Below the pieces are notes generated by a model that had not been told where the DNA came from, ran no database searches, and saw only the letters and a list, made by a program, of their open reading frames with translations. Below, piece by piece: positions 6,267-12,150 of a DNA stretch of 12,374 nt. Location of the stretch: NCBI RefSeq assembly GCF_028553745.1, contig NZ_CP067133.1, forward strand, positions 1-12,374. Reading direction: 5' to 3'. Both the position numbers and the translations under genes were made by a program. This stretch comes from Paracoccus seriniphilus (GTDB lineage: Bacteria > Pseudomonadota > Alphaproteobacteria > Rhodobacterales > Rhodobacteraceae). The stretch's first letter is position 1, and each line of letters opens with the position of its first letter.

Positions 6267-7584
6267 TGGCAGCCTGCTGCAGTTCGGCTTCGATGTCTTC
6301 CTGACGGCGCTTGCGCGCACCGCTCTTGCGGTCACGCCGTCCAGACGGAGCCGGAACCCCGAAATATGCAGCTGCGTCGGTCATGTCGCCGGTTAGCAAG
6401 GCGGTGTCTCCAAGGGCAATCGGTGCAGATGGGCGGGTGGGTTTGACGCCCAGAGCCGCAATAATCTGCTCGGCGATCGCCCTCGCCAGAGGCGGCGGCA
6501 CGGCATTGCCGATTTGACGTGCGCCATGCCACTTCGTAACGTGAAAGCGGAACCAGTCCGGGAAACCGTGCAGCCGCGCCATCTCGCGCACCGTGATGCA
6601 GCGCTGGTAGCGGTAGTGGATTGGGCGGGGGCTTGTAAACGCCCCGCGTGCGCCGTCTGTACCGGCGCGCAGCGTGTTGGAAACACCACCGGGAGCTAGC
6701 TTGAAGAAGCGGCTGATCGGCTCGACCGTTCCAGGCTCAGTAGCCGCGAATCGGCGGCGGGAAATATCCGTGTGTTCAGTACGAGCGCTAGACGTCAGCA
6801 CAGCCGGGTCCCAATCGCGTACATGACCATAGTGCCAAGAGTCGTTGCCTAGGCAACGCATTTCGGCAGCGTAAGCCGAAGGCTCGCCGAAGCGTGAAGT
6901 GGGAACCGCATCGGATGCGTGGAGAGTTCGGTAGCTGTCGGCGTCGGGAAGGTCGCCGATCGCCTCTTCACAACTAGGCCCGAACGGCAGCTCGGGAAAC
7001 TTCACCGGCTTGCCGGAAATGTTCGTCTGCGGTGCCGGATAGTCGGGAAGCGGATGCCCCTTCTTCGCCCCCATGAGGATGAAGCGCTCACGCGACTGCG
7101 GCACGCCGTAATGCGCGGCATTAAGCACCTTCCAAGGCAGGCGCACGTCGTAACCGGCCGTATTGAAGGCGGTCTCCAGCTCCTGCAGGAACTTGCGGTG
7201 CTTCCCAACCGTCAGCCCCTTCACGTTCTCGAAGACGAACATCGTGGCATCCAGCTCGCGTACGATGCGTACAAAATCCAGCACAAGACGGTTACGTGGA
7301 TCGTCCAGGACTCGGTGCCCGATCAGGGAAAATCCCTGGCAGGGCGCACCGCCAAAGACACAGTCTACCTTAGCATCACCCAGACCAGCGGCGCGGCGGA
7401 TGTCATCACCGTTCAGGTGTTCGACAGAGTGGGGCAGCACAGCAGTATTTGGGAAATTAAACTCGTGGACAGCGCAGTGCACTGGGTCGATCTCAACGGC
7501 CGCCCGCACATCGAAGCCGGCCTGTTCAAAGCCCAGGCTGAGGCCGCCCGCACCGGCAAAAAGATCAATACCCACCGGCCGCAT
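6259..7584 (-). CDS. DNA C5-cytosine methyltransferase of a restriction-modification system
   Basis: This 441-residue enzyme transfers a methyl group from S-adenosylmethionine to C5 of cytosine in a specific site. Motif I is DLFAGAGGLSLGFEQAG (7-23), motif IV GGAPCQGFS has the catalytic Cys82, motif VI FENV is at 118-121, motif VIII QSRERFILMG is at 163-172, and motif X RQIGNAVPPPLA is at about 356-367. The stretch between VIII and IX (about 180-330) is the target recognition domain. After motif X there is an unusual tail of about 65 residues ending in a basic segment (SGRRDRKSGARKRRQEDIE). The start at 7584 is fixed by AGGAG (7592-7596) seven bases upstream; longer starts at 7623 or 7632 would overlap vsr and lack a ribosome site. 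Gene order is vsr, 20-base gap, methyltransferase, overlap, nuclease. Confidence 0.95.
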   Translation of the reverse strand: MRPVGIDLFAGAGGLSLGFEQAGFDVRAAVEIDPVHCAVHEFNFPNTAVLPHSVEHLNGDDIRRAAGLGDAKVDCVFGGAPCQGFSLIGHRVLDDPRNRLVLDFVRIVRELDATMFVFENVKGLTVGKHRKFLQELETAFNTAGYDVRLPWKVLNAAHYGVPQSRERFILMGAKKGHPLPDYPAPQTNISGKPVKFPELPFGPSCEEAIGDLPDADSYRTLHASDAVPTSRFGEPSAYAAEMRCLGNDSWHYGHVRDWDPAVLTSSARTEHTDISRRRFAATEPGTVEPISRFFKLAPGGVSNTLRAGTDGARGAFTSPRPIHYRYQRCITVREMARLHGFPDWFRFHVTKWHGARQIGNAVPPPLARAIAEQIIAALGVKPTRPSAPIALGDTALLTGDMTDAAAYFGVPAPSGRRDRKSGARKRRQEDIEAELQQAANG

Positions 7585-7604
7585 TTGCCGTCTCCTGTAG
7601 TTTC

Positions 7605-8063
7605 TTAGTTCTCGATTCGACATTCTAACCAAGAGGTTTCTATATGTCGATCGTTTTCCTTATTCACCCACAAATCCCGGAGAACTAAGAGCAAACGTGC
7701 CGGGTCTCTAGTCTCACATTCCCAGACTGTAAGCACCTGCCATCCGGCATTCACCAAATCACGTACGTTCTTGGCATCGCGCTCCACGTTCTGCGCAAGC
7801 TTCGGCCCCCAGTAATCGAGTTTCGATTTGGGAGCCTTCCCCTTACTGCATCCGTGGGCATGCCAAAAGCAGCCATGTACTAAGATCACCTTCCGCCGCT
7901 TCCCGAAGACGATATCCGGACGGCCCGGCAGGCCTTTACGGTGGAGGCGGTATCGATAGCCAGCACCGTGCAGGAGACGGCGCACCACCAGCTCAGAGGT
8001 TGTGCCCTTTTGCTTAACCGACTGGATAATGCGGCGGCGCTGCTGAGGACTTCGCGTGTCCAT
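7605..8063 (-). CDS. vsr: Very short patch repair endonuclease
   Basis: This 152-residue Vsr nicks beside T:G mismatches that arise when 5-methylcytosine deaminates, starting repair back to C:G. Diagnostic features are all present: TSELVVRRLLHGAGYRYRLH (22-41), GLPGRPDIVF with the catalytic Asp50, the zinc/active-site segment VHGCFWHAHGC (62-72), and LDYWGPKLAQNVERD (82-96). The start at 8063 (MDTRSPQQRRR) gives the usual length. The longer frame to 8135 adds 24 residues atypical of the family, though the ribosome site before 8063 is weak. It precedes the cytosine methyltransferase by 20 bases in one operon, a common pairing because the methyltransferase creates the mutational hotspot that Vsr repairs. 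Its specificity should match the methyltransferase site. Confidence 0.95.
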   Translation of the reverse strand: MDTRSPQQRRRIIQSVKQKGTTSELVVRRLLHGAGYRYRLHRKGLPGRPDIVFGKRRKVILVHGCFWHAHGCSKGKAPKSKLDYWGPKLAQNVERDAKNVRDLVNAGWQVLTVWECETRDPARLLLVLRDLWVNKENDRHIETSWLECRIEN

Positions 8064-8140
8064 GTTCTGAGTTTCTTTAGCTGTGTGGCATGAGTGCCGG
8101 GCAATCGAGGAAGAGACGCTATGTTGCGATGACAAAGCGT

Positions 8141-8159
8141 TGTCCGACTAGGCAGTCAA
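8141..8159 (-). promoter_or_regulatory. Candidate vsr-methyltransferase promoter with a GACT/AGTC box
   Basis: GACT (8146-8149), four bases, AGTC (8154-8157) form a palindrome resembling the GACTnnnAGTC C-boxes bound by controller proteins of restriction systems, though with four rather than three central bases. On the minus strand it overlaps a -35-like TTGACT (8154-8159). A -10 element at the right distance is poor (TTTGTC). The site lies between the XRE regulator gene and vsr, where a controller box would be expected. Confidence 0.4.
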
Positions 8160-8176
8160 AAATCTGAGGCGTTCTA

Positions 8177-8206
8177 GGGGCTGTCTGCCCCCGCGCCTGA
8201 CGGCGC
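8177..8206 (-). terminator. Tandem hairpins between the XRE gene and vsr
   Basis: Two small perfect hairpins follow each other: GGGGC/GCCCC (8177-8181 with 8187-8191, five-base loop) and GCGCC/GGCGC (8193-8197 with 8202-8206, four-base loop). On the minus strand they are followed, about 20 bases on, by ATTTTTG. They may end or attenuate transcription leaving the regulator gene, leaving vsr to its own promoter. The lack of an adjacent T-run makes strong intrinsic termination doubtful. Confidence 0.4.
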
Positions 8207-8236
8207 TCCCCCGAGGATACTTTTGGGAAGATGAAG

Positions 8237-8494
8237 TCAGATACGATGATCTGGCTCAGTCGCATCCACGACCTGCTCCAGGATCACAGACGGCACAACA
8301 CCGATCGCGCGGGCAAGGACCACCAGCTCAACGACATCAATCCGGCGCTCGCCACTCTCGATCCTGGCAACCAGAGACTGATGGCACTTAAGGCGCTCGG
8401 CCATTCCAGCCTGCGTCAGGCCTGCCGCCTTCCGGGCGTCGATCAGCGCTTCACATAAAGCCACATGACCTGTGCTTCTGATCGTCTTCGTCAT
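8237..8494 (-). CDS. XRE-family helix-turn-helix regulator, possible controller of the RM operon
   Basis: This 85-residue protein consists almost wholly of an XRE/Cro-type helix-turn-helix domain (about 12-70): ALIDARKAAGLTQAGMAERL, then KCHQSLVARIESGERRIDVV and ELVVLARAIGVVP. The start at 8494 follows AGAGGTGG at a good distance; the only longer start is a TTG at 8521 without support. Its size matches controller (C) proteins, which delay nuclease expression until methylation is established after plasmid entry. It heads the restriction island on the same strand and faces a divergent gene across palindromes at 8526-8561, which are probably its operator. It could equally be an unrelated regulator of the divergent pair; the sequence does not settle this. 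Confidence 0.8.
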   Translation of the reverse strand: MTKTIRSTGHVALCEALIDARKAAGLTQAGMAERLKCHQSLVARIESGERRIDVVELVVLARAIGVVPSVILEQVVDATEPDHRI

Positions 8495-8525
8495 GTCGCT
8501 GCGCCACCTCTTTGGGCGCAAGCGG

Positions 8526-8561
8526 TAATCTGCTTTTCAGATTATCTAAAAAATGGATAAT
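8526..8561. promoter_or_regulatory. Operator-like palindrome pair between divergent genes
   Basis: TAATCTG (8526-8532) is mirrored by CAGATTA (8538-8544) around CTTTT, and ATTATC (8541-8546) is mirrored by GATAAT (8556-8561) around nine bases. The two inverted repeats overlap and reuse the same ATTATC half-site. GATAAT also fits as a -10 for the plus-strand gene, with TTTTCA (8534-8539) as -35 at 16 bases. A protein bound here would control both directions. The adjacent XRE gene is the obvious candidate; that link is inference. Confidence 0.6.
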
Positions 8562-8597
8562 TCAGCATATTCCAAGCCAGTTCCGAGGAGACACCCC

Positions 8598-9152
8598 ATG
8601 CGCCAGCCCCTTCAGCATTCGATGATCCTGACCAAGCTTACCAGGACAGGACAGGCCCTGATGCAACTGGACAGCCGTGGCTACGTCGACATCGAAACCG
8701 CCCGGCATCTGGTCGCCGCAGGCCTTGCAGCGCCGGAGCGCATTCGTGTCGAAATCCGGCACCTCCCTTCCAGAGAGTTCGAGGGCATCGGCCTAACGTC
8801 TGAGGGCAGCGCTGCCGTGAAAAATCTGGTCCGGCAGATAGCCCCTATATCGGGATTATCGGACAGCCGTTCTTTCACGACCGGCCCCGAGCTTTCCGAC
8901 AGCGAGCGGGTCGTGACCTGTGGCTATTTGGGCTGGCTTGGCGAAGATGCTCTATCGCAACTTGATCGCCGGTTCGCATGGGGCTGGTGCCCTGAGATGC
9001 CCAGGGAGCCAACCCAGGTCTTCGAGGTTCCCCTTCCCATGCTCAAGACATCGCGCCGGAAGATAGCCCGCAGACTTACCGCCAAGATCGGGCCTGTCGA
9101 TCCCGACTTCGACCAGAAGGGTTTCATGGACGCGCTATGGGGCGACGGTTGA
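8598..9152 (+). CDS. Unrecognised 184-residue protein
   Basis: I do not recognise a family here. The start at 8598 is set by GAGGAG six bases before the ATG; the longer frame from 8553 would translate the operator region. The N-terminal part (about 10-80) reads like an alpha/beta segment: MILTKLTRTGQALMQLDSRG, YVDIETARHLVAAGLAAPER, EFEGIGLTSEGSAAVKNLV. The middle carries VVTCGYLGWLGEDALSQLDR and AWGWCP. The C-terminal third is basic (LKTSRRKIARRLTAKIG) and ends in an acidic, aromatic tail. There is no signal peptide or membrane span. The next gene starts 15 bases after the stop, so the two are likely co-transcribed. The gene is divergent from the XRE regulator and may be under its control. 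Confidence 0.7.
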   Translation: MRQPLQHSMILTKLTRTGQALMQLDSRGYVDIETARHLVAAGLAAPERIRVEIRHLPSREFEGIGLTSEGSAAVKNLVRQIAPISGLSDSRSFTTGPELSDSERVVTCGYLGWLGEDALSQLDRRFAWGWCPEMPREPTQVFEVPLPMLKTSRRKIARRLTAKIGPVDPDFDQKGFMDALWGDG

Positions 9153-9167
9153 TCCGGATTGCTGCGA

Positions 9168-9446
9168 ATGCCAAGGGAGCCGACTGAGAAGCCGAAGGCA
9201 GCAGAGGCGAGCGAAGAGCCGAAGGCGGCGGCACCGGGACTGGCCGAAGGCGCGGCGCTTCAAAGCAAGGCAGCTCGCTATCGCCGCCCAGGCGGTATTG
9301 CCAAGGCCAAGGCCCAGACCGCTTTGCCGTTGCCCGAGGGTGGCAAGGTCGACTCCGACGCTTCGCTAGATGACGCGGTTGCGGCAAGCCAGATGATTTC
9401 CAAGGCGCACGAACACGCGATGAAGACATTGAAGCAGGCGAGTTGA
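9168..9446 (+). CDS. Small Ala/Lys/Pro-rich protein of unknown function
   Basis: This is a 92-residue low-complexity protein, probably largely disordered. The N-terminal third is rich in Lys, Glu, Pro and Ala with a near repeat (TEKPKAAEAS, SEEPKAAAPG); the middle is basic (SKAARYRRPGGIAKAKAQ); the C-terminal 30 residues could form a helix (DASLDDAVAASQMISKAHEH). The ATG at 9168 is preferred over a TTG at 9159, although neither has a strong ribosome site, so translation may depend on coupling to the gene 15 bases upstream. It ends 20 bases before a strong terminator hairpin. The nucleic-acid-binding look of the basic stretch is only suggestive. Because composition is so biased, some doubt remains that this is a functional gene. 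Confidence 0.6.
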   Translation: MPREPTEKPKAAEASEEPKAAAPGLAEGAALQSKAARYRRPGGIAKAKAQTALPLPEGGKVDSDASLDDAVAASQMISKAHEHAMKTLKQAS

Positions 9447-9466
9447 AGGCTACCCGCACCTGAAAC

Positions 9467-9498
9467 GAGAAAGGCCGGCGCTTTCGCCGGCCTTCTCT
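9467..9498. terminator. Bidirectional hairpin terminator between convergent genes
   Basis: A ten-base perfect stem AAGGCCGGCG (9471-9480) pairs with CGCCGGCCTT (9485-9494) around CTTT, extended by GAGA/TCTC flanks. It lies between the convergent ends at 9446 (plus) and 9515 (minus) and can stop transcription from both sides. The T-tail is short in the plus direction (TCTCTACTT). Confidence 0.85.
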
Positions 9499-9514
9499 AC
9501 TTATGACGTTTGGT

Positions 9515-10168
9515 CTACTTTTTCGCCTTGCGCTCGAACTTGGTACGTTCGGCATATAGGTCGAAGCTCACCCAGCAATGCTTTGCGAGGTCCATGCCTG
9601 ATTTTCCGATCTTGCCGTGAATGACCTTGATGCCGCGATCCTGAAGTTCCTGCGCAACTGGGATGAAGTCACGATCCGCAGTGACGAGCACAGCAACGTC
9701 ATAGGCCCCGTTCCAAGCGAGGCTCATCATGTCGGAGACAATCCGCGTATCCACACCTTTCTCTTCCATGCCGCGCATGTCGCCGCCACAAGCAACGCAG
9801 TTCGTAGCTTCAGCATGACAGGCGGGGCACTTAGGGGGAGACTTTTTCTGGCTACGTTTGACGCAGGTTGCGACAACGCCAGGGCGCGCATCAAGCCACG
9901 TCTCTACCCAGTTCTTATGCTTCATATCGGCGGCCTTGCCGTCCGTGTATGAGCTATAGACGTGAAGCCCCTCATAGGCGACGCCAGATACAGGCTTGAT
10001 CAGAGCGTTAACTGTGTCACAGCAAGCCCCGGCAACTCCGTTCCAATCGAGCTGAAAGCTCGGTCTACCAGCAGCAGCTTCCATACTGTTTAGGGATAGC
10101 TGGAAATTCCAGAAGTCTACAAAGATGCGAACGCGAACCGGCGGAAGTGGAGACGTCAAGATTTTCAC
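9515..10168 (-). CDS. NYN-domain (PIN-like) predicted nuclease with a four-cysteine insert
   Basis: This 217-residue protein has the NYN/LabA layout of PIN-fold RNases. IFVDFWNFQ (15-23) supplies Asp18 and Asn21. EEKGVDTRIVSDMMSLAW (135-152) supplies Asp140, and VLVTADRDFIPVAQELQDRG (160-179) supplies Asp165 and Asp167; together these are the expected metal-binding acidic cluster. Between the first and second acidic blocks sits CPAC (114-117) and CVAC (124-127), a zinc-ribbon-like knuckle that could hold a metal or bind nucleic acid. The gene has no ATG start: the GTG at 10168 overlaps the stop of a short leader ORF and lacks a good ribosome site, so translation may be coupled. NYN proteins are thought to process or degrade RNA. 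Whether this one defends, regulates or is part of a toxin system is unknown. Confidence 0.85.
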   Translation of the reverse strand: MKILTSPLPPVRVRIFVDFWNFQLSLNSMEAAAGRPSFQLDWNGVAGACCDTVNALIKPVSGVAYEGLHVYSSYTDGKAADMKHKNWVETWLDARPGVVATCVKRSQKKSPPKCPACHAEATNCVACGGDMRGMEEKGVDTRIVSDMMSLAWNGAYDVAVLVTADRDFIPVAQELQDRGIKVIHGKIGKSGMDLAKHCWVSFDLYAERTKFERKAKK

Positions 10169-10221
10169 TCTGCTAAAACGAATAAAGGCGCCTTTAGGGC
10201 GCCCTTACTCATAATGCTCAT
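10165..10221 (-). promoter_or_regulatory. Leader ORF and terminator-like hairpin before the NYN gene
   Basis: On the minus strand an 18-codon ORF (ATG at 10221; peptide MSIMSKGALKAPLFVLAE, or 15 codons from 10212) ends in a TGA that overlaps the GTG start of the NYN gene. Within it, GGCGCC arms (10184-10192 with 10198-10206, one internal mismatch) form a hairpin followed on that strand by TTTATTCGTTTT, like an intrinsic terminator. The combination resembles an attenuator, but no codon pattern (such as runs of one amino acid) shows what it would sense. Confidence 0.45.
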
Positions 10222-10252
10222 TTCACAACATCGCAATCGAGGCGAGTGATCC

Positions 10253-10302
10253 ATGAGGGGTCATAGTGGTCCTCATGTAGCACTCTTTCCTTCCGCAGTC
10301 AA
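10253..10302 (-). promoter_or_regulatory. Candidate NYN promoter
   Basis: On the minus strand TTGACT (10297-10302), a 17-base spacer and TACATG (10274-10279) form a possible sigma-70 promoter; the -35 is good and the -10 weak. ATGAGG (10253-10258) mirrored by CCTCAT (10271-10276) overlaps the -10 region and could be an operator. Transcription would run into the leader ORF and hairpin before the NYN gene. Confidence 0.4.
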
Positions 10303-10462
10303 GTTTGAGTCCATTTACATACTGTGGATCAGTACTTCGAACTTCGAGCTGCAACACGATGTGCGAGGCTCTGCGCTCCGGCCGTCGCCTTCTTGGCCCC
10401 GGCCGCGCGGCCCGCAGCACTCGTGACTGTCTGTCTTCTCCCCGTAATGTTCGGAGGTGATC
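10303..10462. other. Gene-free stretch upstream of the oriT region
   Basis: No gene is supported here. Open frames on both strands cross the large inverted repeats further right and have no ribosome site. One 12-base perfect palindrome, GGCCGCGCGGCC (10401-10412), stands in a very GC-rich stretch. The left part holds the NYN promoter candidate and the right part leads into the oriT hairpins. Confidence 0.5.
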
Positions 10463-10605
10463 GCCTGCCGTTAGGCAGGCCGTTTGAAGGAAGTGAGTAT
10501 GTGTCTTTCCCGCCTTTTGGCGGGCGAACGACAATTGGGTTGCGCGACGCGGAATCAAATTGTCTAGTGAGTACACATACTCACTTCCTTCAAACGGAGG
10601 CTCCC
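10463..10605 (+). other. Candidate origin of transfer (oriT) with perfect 25-base inverted arms
   Basis: Bases 10480-10504 and 10573-10597 are exact reverse complements, separated by 68 bases. Bases 10566-10572 (AGTGAGT) can instead pair with 10579-10585 (ACTCACT) around ACACAT, so the right arm takes part in two mutually exclusive hairpins. Two more perfect hairpins flank or fill the structure: GCCTGCC/GGCAGGC (10463-10480) and CCCGCC/GGCGGG (10509-10524). MobV-family origins such as that of pMV158 lie directly upstream of the relaxase gene and carry overlapping inverted repeats, so position and form both fit. The right arm runs into the GGAGG ribosome site of mobV (10596-10600), which could also make relaxase translation structure-dependent. 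The nick position cannot be read from sequence alone. Confidence 0.7.
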
Positions 10606-12150
10606 ATGTCCGCAGAACCCCACAAGCTCCTTGATGAAGGCTGGTCCAAGGTCCGGGGCAGCATGCAGGGCCTTCACGGTGAGGGGAAATCCTTCGGCAT
10701 CATGCGGACTGCGAAGATCAAAACGCTCGGCAACATGGGGGCCAGCCTTCAGCATAGCTTCCGGGAGCGGGAGACCCCGAATGCCGATCCCGCCAGGACC
10801 AGCGACAACACGATCCTGGTCGGTGGCGACAACAGCAAGGACGTGCTGGCAGCGTGGAAGGATCGGGCTCCCGAGAAGATCAGGAAGAACGCCGTGCACG
10901 GTCTGGAATACTTCATCGGTGGCTCGCCCGCGAAGATGAAGGCCATGACCAGGGAGGAGCAGGACACGTACTTCCGGGATGCGCTTGGCTGGATCGAGAA
11001 CCGGCACGGCAAGGAAAACGTCCTCTCGGCCATGATCCACCGCGACGAGACCACCCCGCACATGACGGTGATGACCATCCCCCTCGATGACAGGGGCAAG
11101 CTGAACTGCCGGTCGTTCGTGGGGAACAAGAAGGCTCTTTCCGATCTCCAGACAGACTTTGCGGAGAAGGTCAGCGAGAAGCATGGCCTTCGGCGGGGCA
11201 TCAAGGGCTCCACAGCGCGTCACGAGCGCGTGCAGCGGGTCTATGGGGCCTACATGTCCGGTGAAGACGCTGTGGCCCTCCCTGAGCGCGTCAGAGGCTC
11301 CCTTCTGCGCGGCGGCAAGGAAAGCGACGCTGACTGGCATGCACGGGCCACAGAAGCCGCCACAGACGCGCTCCGCGGCTTCCAGATGAAGATGCGGGAA
11401 GAAAAACTCGACATGGACGCGAAGCTGAACACGGCGCAGTCGATGATTCAGTCTCTTCAGTCACTGCAGCAGAGCTATAAGACCCAGCTCGACGCAGCCC
11501 GTGAAACGCTGTCGCGATTGGTGTCGAGCCTGGAACTGGCTGACAAGGGGGCCGAGGCAAACGCTGCCCTCGAAGCCTATGCCGATCTGGAAGGGAAAAT
11601 CCTCAACGGTGACCTTGGTGTCCTCAAGGATGCGGCGGGTTCGCCAGCTCGGATCGATAAGATCGTGGACATCTATGACCGTGTCATTCCTGAAGGCACC
11701 GCGATGACGGAGGAACAGGCCCGGTTCGACCGGGCACTGGATCTGACATTGGATGCCATGGCTGATGGCAGGGTCGTAAAACGGAAAGACCCGGTACGGA
11801 TTGCAATTGAGGCTCGGGCCCTGCCCTGTGTTCAAAAAGCCCTTGTTCACTTGGCACAGGATCGAGTGAACCCGCCCTTCACCAGTCGTGACGAACGTTT
11901 GGCGTTCCAAGCGGAAATCGAAGGTGCTCTTTCCGAGGAGCAGCTGGTGGTCCTGAAACAGGGGGACGAGACAGTACTGGAAGACATTCTTGGTGATCGA
12001 CTTTCTCAGCCGCAACAGCTCAGCTTGGCACTGGCCTACTTTGATCATGCGGACGTTGATATCGATGCTGGTGTTCGGCGGGGTGTGATCGAGCGGCTTT
12101 CAGATGCAGAGGATGGACCTAAATATCAGGAGCTAGGGCTCCGGCACTGA
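10606..12150 (+). CDS. mobV: MobV-family relaxase (plasmid mobilisation / Pre protein)
   Basis: This 514-residue relaxase would nick one strand at oriT and stay bound to the 5' end for conjugative mobilisation by a helper. The N-terminal IMRTAKIKTLGNMGASLQHS (32-51) carries His50, equivalent to the nucleophile His22 of MobM in the KHNER motif. ETPNADP (56-62) is typical of Gram-negative members. The metal motif HRDETTPHMT (145-154) supplies His145, Glu148 and His152; the last His of HxDExxPHxH is Thr154 here, as in other proteobacterial MobV proteins I recall. Residues about 258-312 are a coiled coil (MIQSLQSLQQSYKTQLDAAR), and the C-terminal 150 residues have no named domain. The ATG at 10606 follows GGAGG; the frame extends back to 10324 but only through oriT hairpins. 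Length matches the family (MobM is 494). Confidence 0.93.
   Translation: MSAEPHKLLDEGWSKVRGSMQGLHGEGKSFGIMRTAKIKTLGNMGASLQHSFRERETPNADPARTSDNTILVGGDNSKDVLAAWKDRAPEKIRKNAVHGLEYFIGGSPAKMKAMTREEQDTYFRDALGWIENRHGKENVLSAMIHRDETTPHMTVMTIPLDDRGKLNCRSFVGNKKALSDLQTDFAEKVSEKHGLRRGIKGSTARHERVQRVYGAYMSGEDAVALPERVRGSLLRGGKESDADWHARATEAATDALRGFQMKMREEKLDMDAKLNTAQSMIQSLQSLQQSYKTQLDAARETLSRLVSSLELADKGAEANAALEAYADLEGKILNGDLGVLKDAAGSPARIDKIVDIYDRVIPEGTAMTEEQARFDRALDLTLDAMADGRVVKRKDPVRIAIEARALPCVQKALVHLAQDRVNPPFTSRDERLAFQAEIEGALSEEQLVVLKQGDETVLEDILGDRLSQPQQLSLALAYFDHADVDIDAGVRRGVIERLSDAEDGPKYQELGLRH

Noticed and set aside
6919..7608. A 229-residue plus-strand frame opposite the methyltransferase
   Set aside because: It is an antisense shadow of a strongly conserved methyltransferase, with no motif or ribosome site of its own.
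7585..7632. An upstream start for the methyltransferase at 7623 or 7632
   Set aside because: This would overlap vsr and lacks a ribosome site, while AGGAG stands seven bases before the ATG at 7584, immediately ahead of motif I.
10223..10576. A 117-residue minus-strand gene
   Set aside because: It is composed largely of hairpin arms and GC-rich low-complexity sequence (Arg/Pro-rich), has no ribosome site and overlaps the candidate oriT.
10324..10605. An N-terminal extension of the relaxase by 94 residues
   Set aside because: It has no ribosome site and translates straight through the large inverted repeats. The ATG at 10606 has GGAGG and gives the normal MobV length.
10564..11340. A 258-residue minus-strand frame opposite the relaxase
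   Set aside because: It is antisense to the conserved catalytic part of MobV; the open frame follows from GC-biased codon use.
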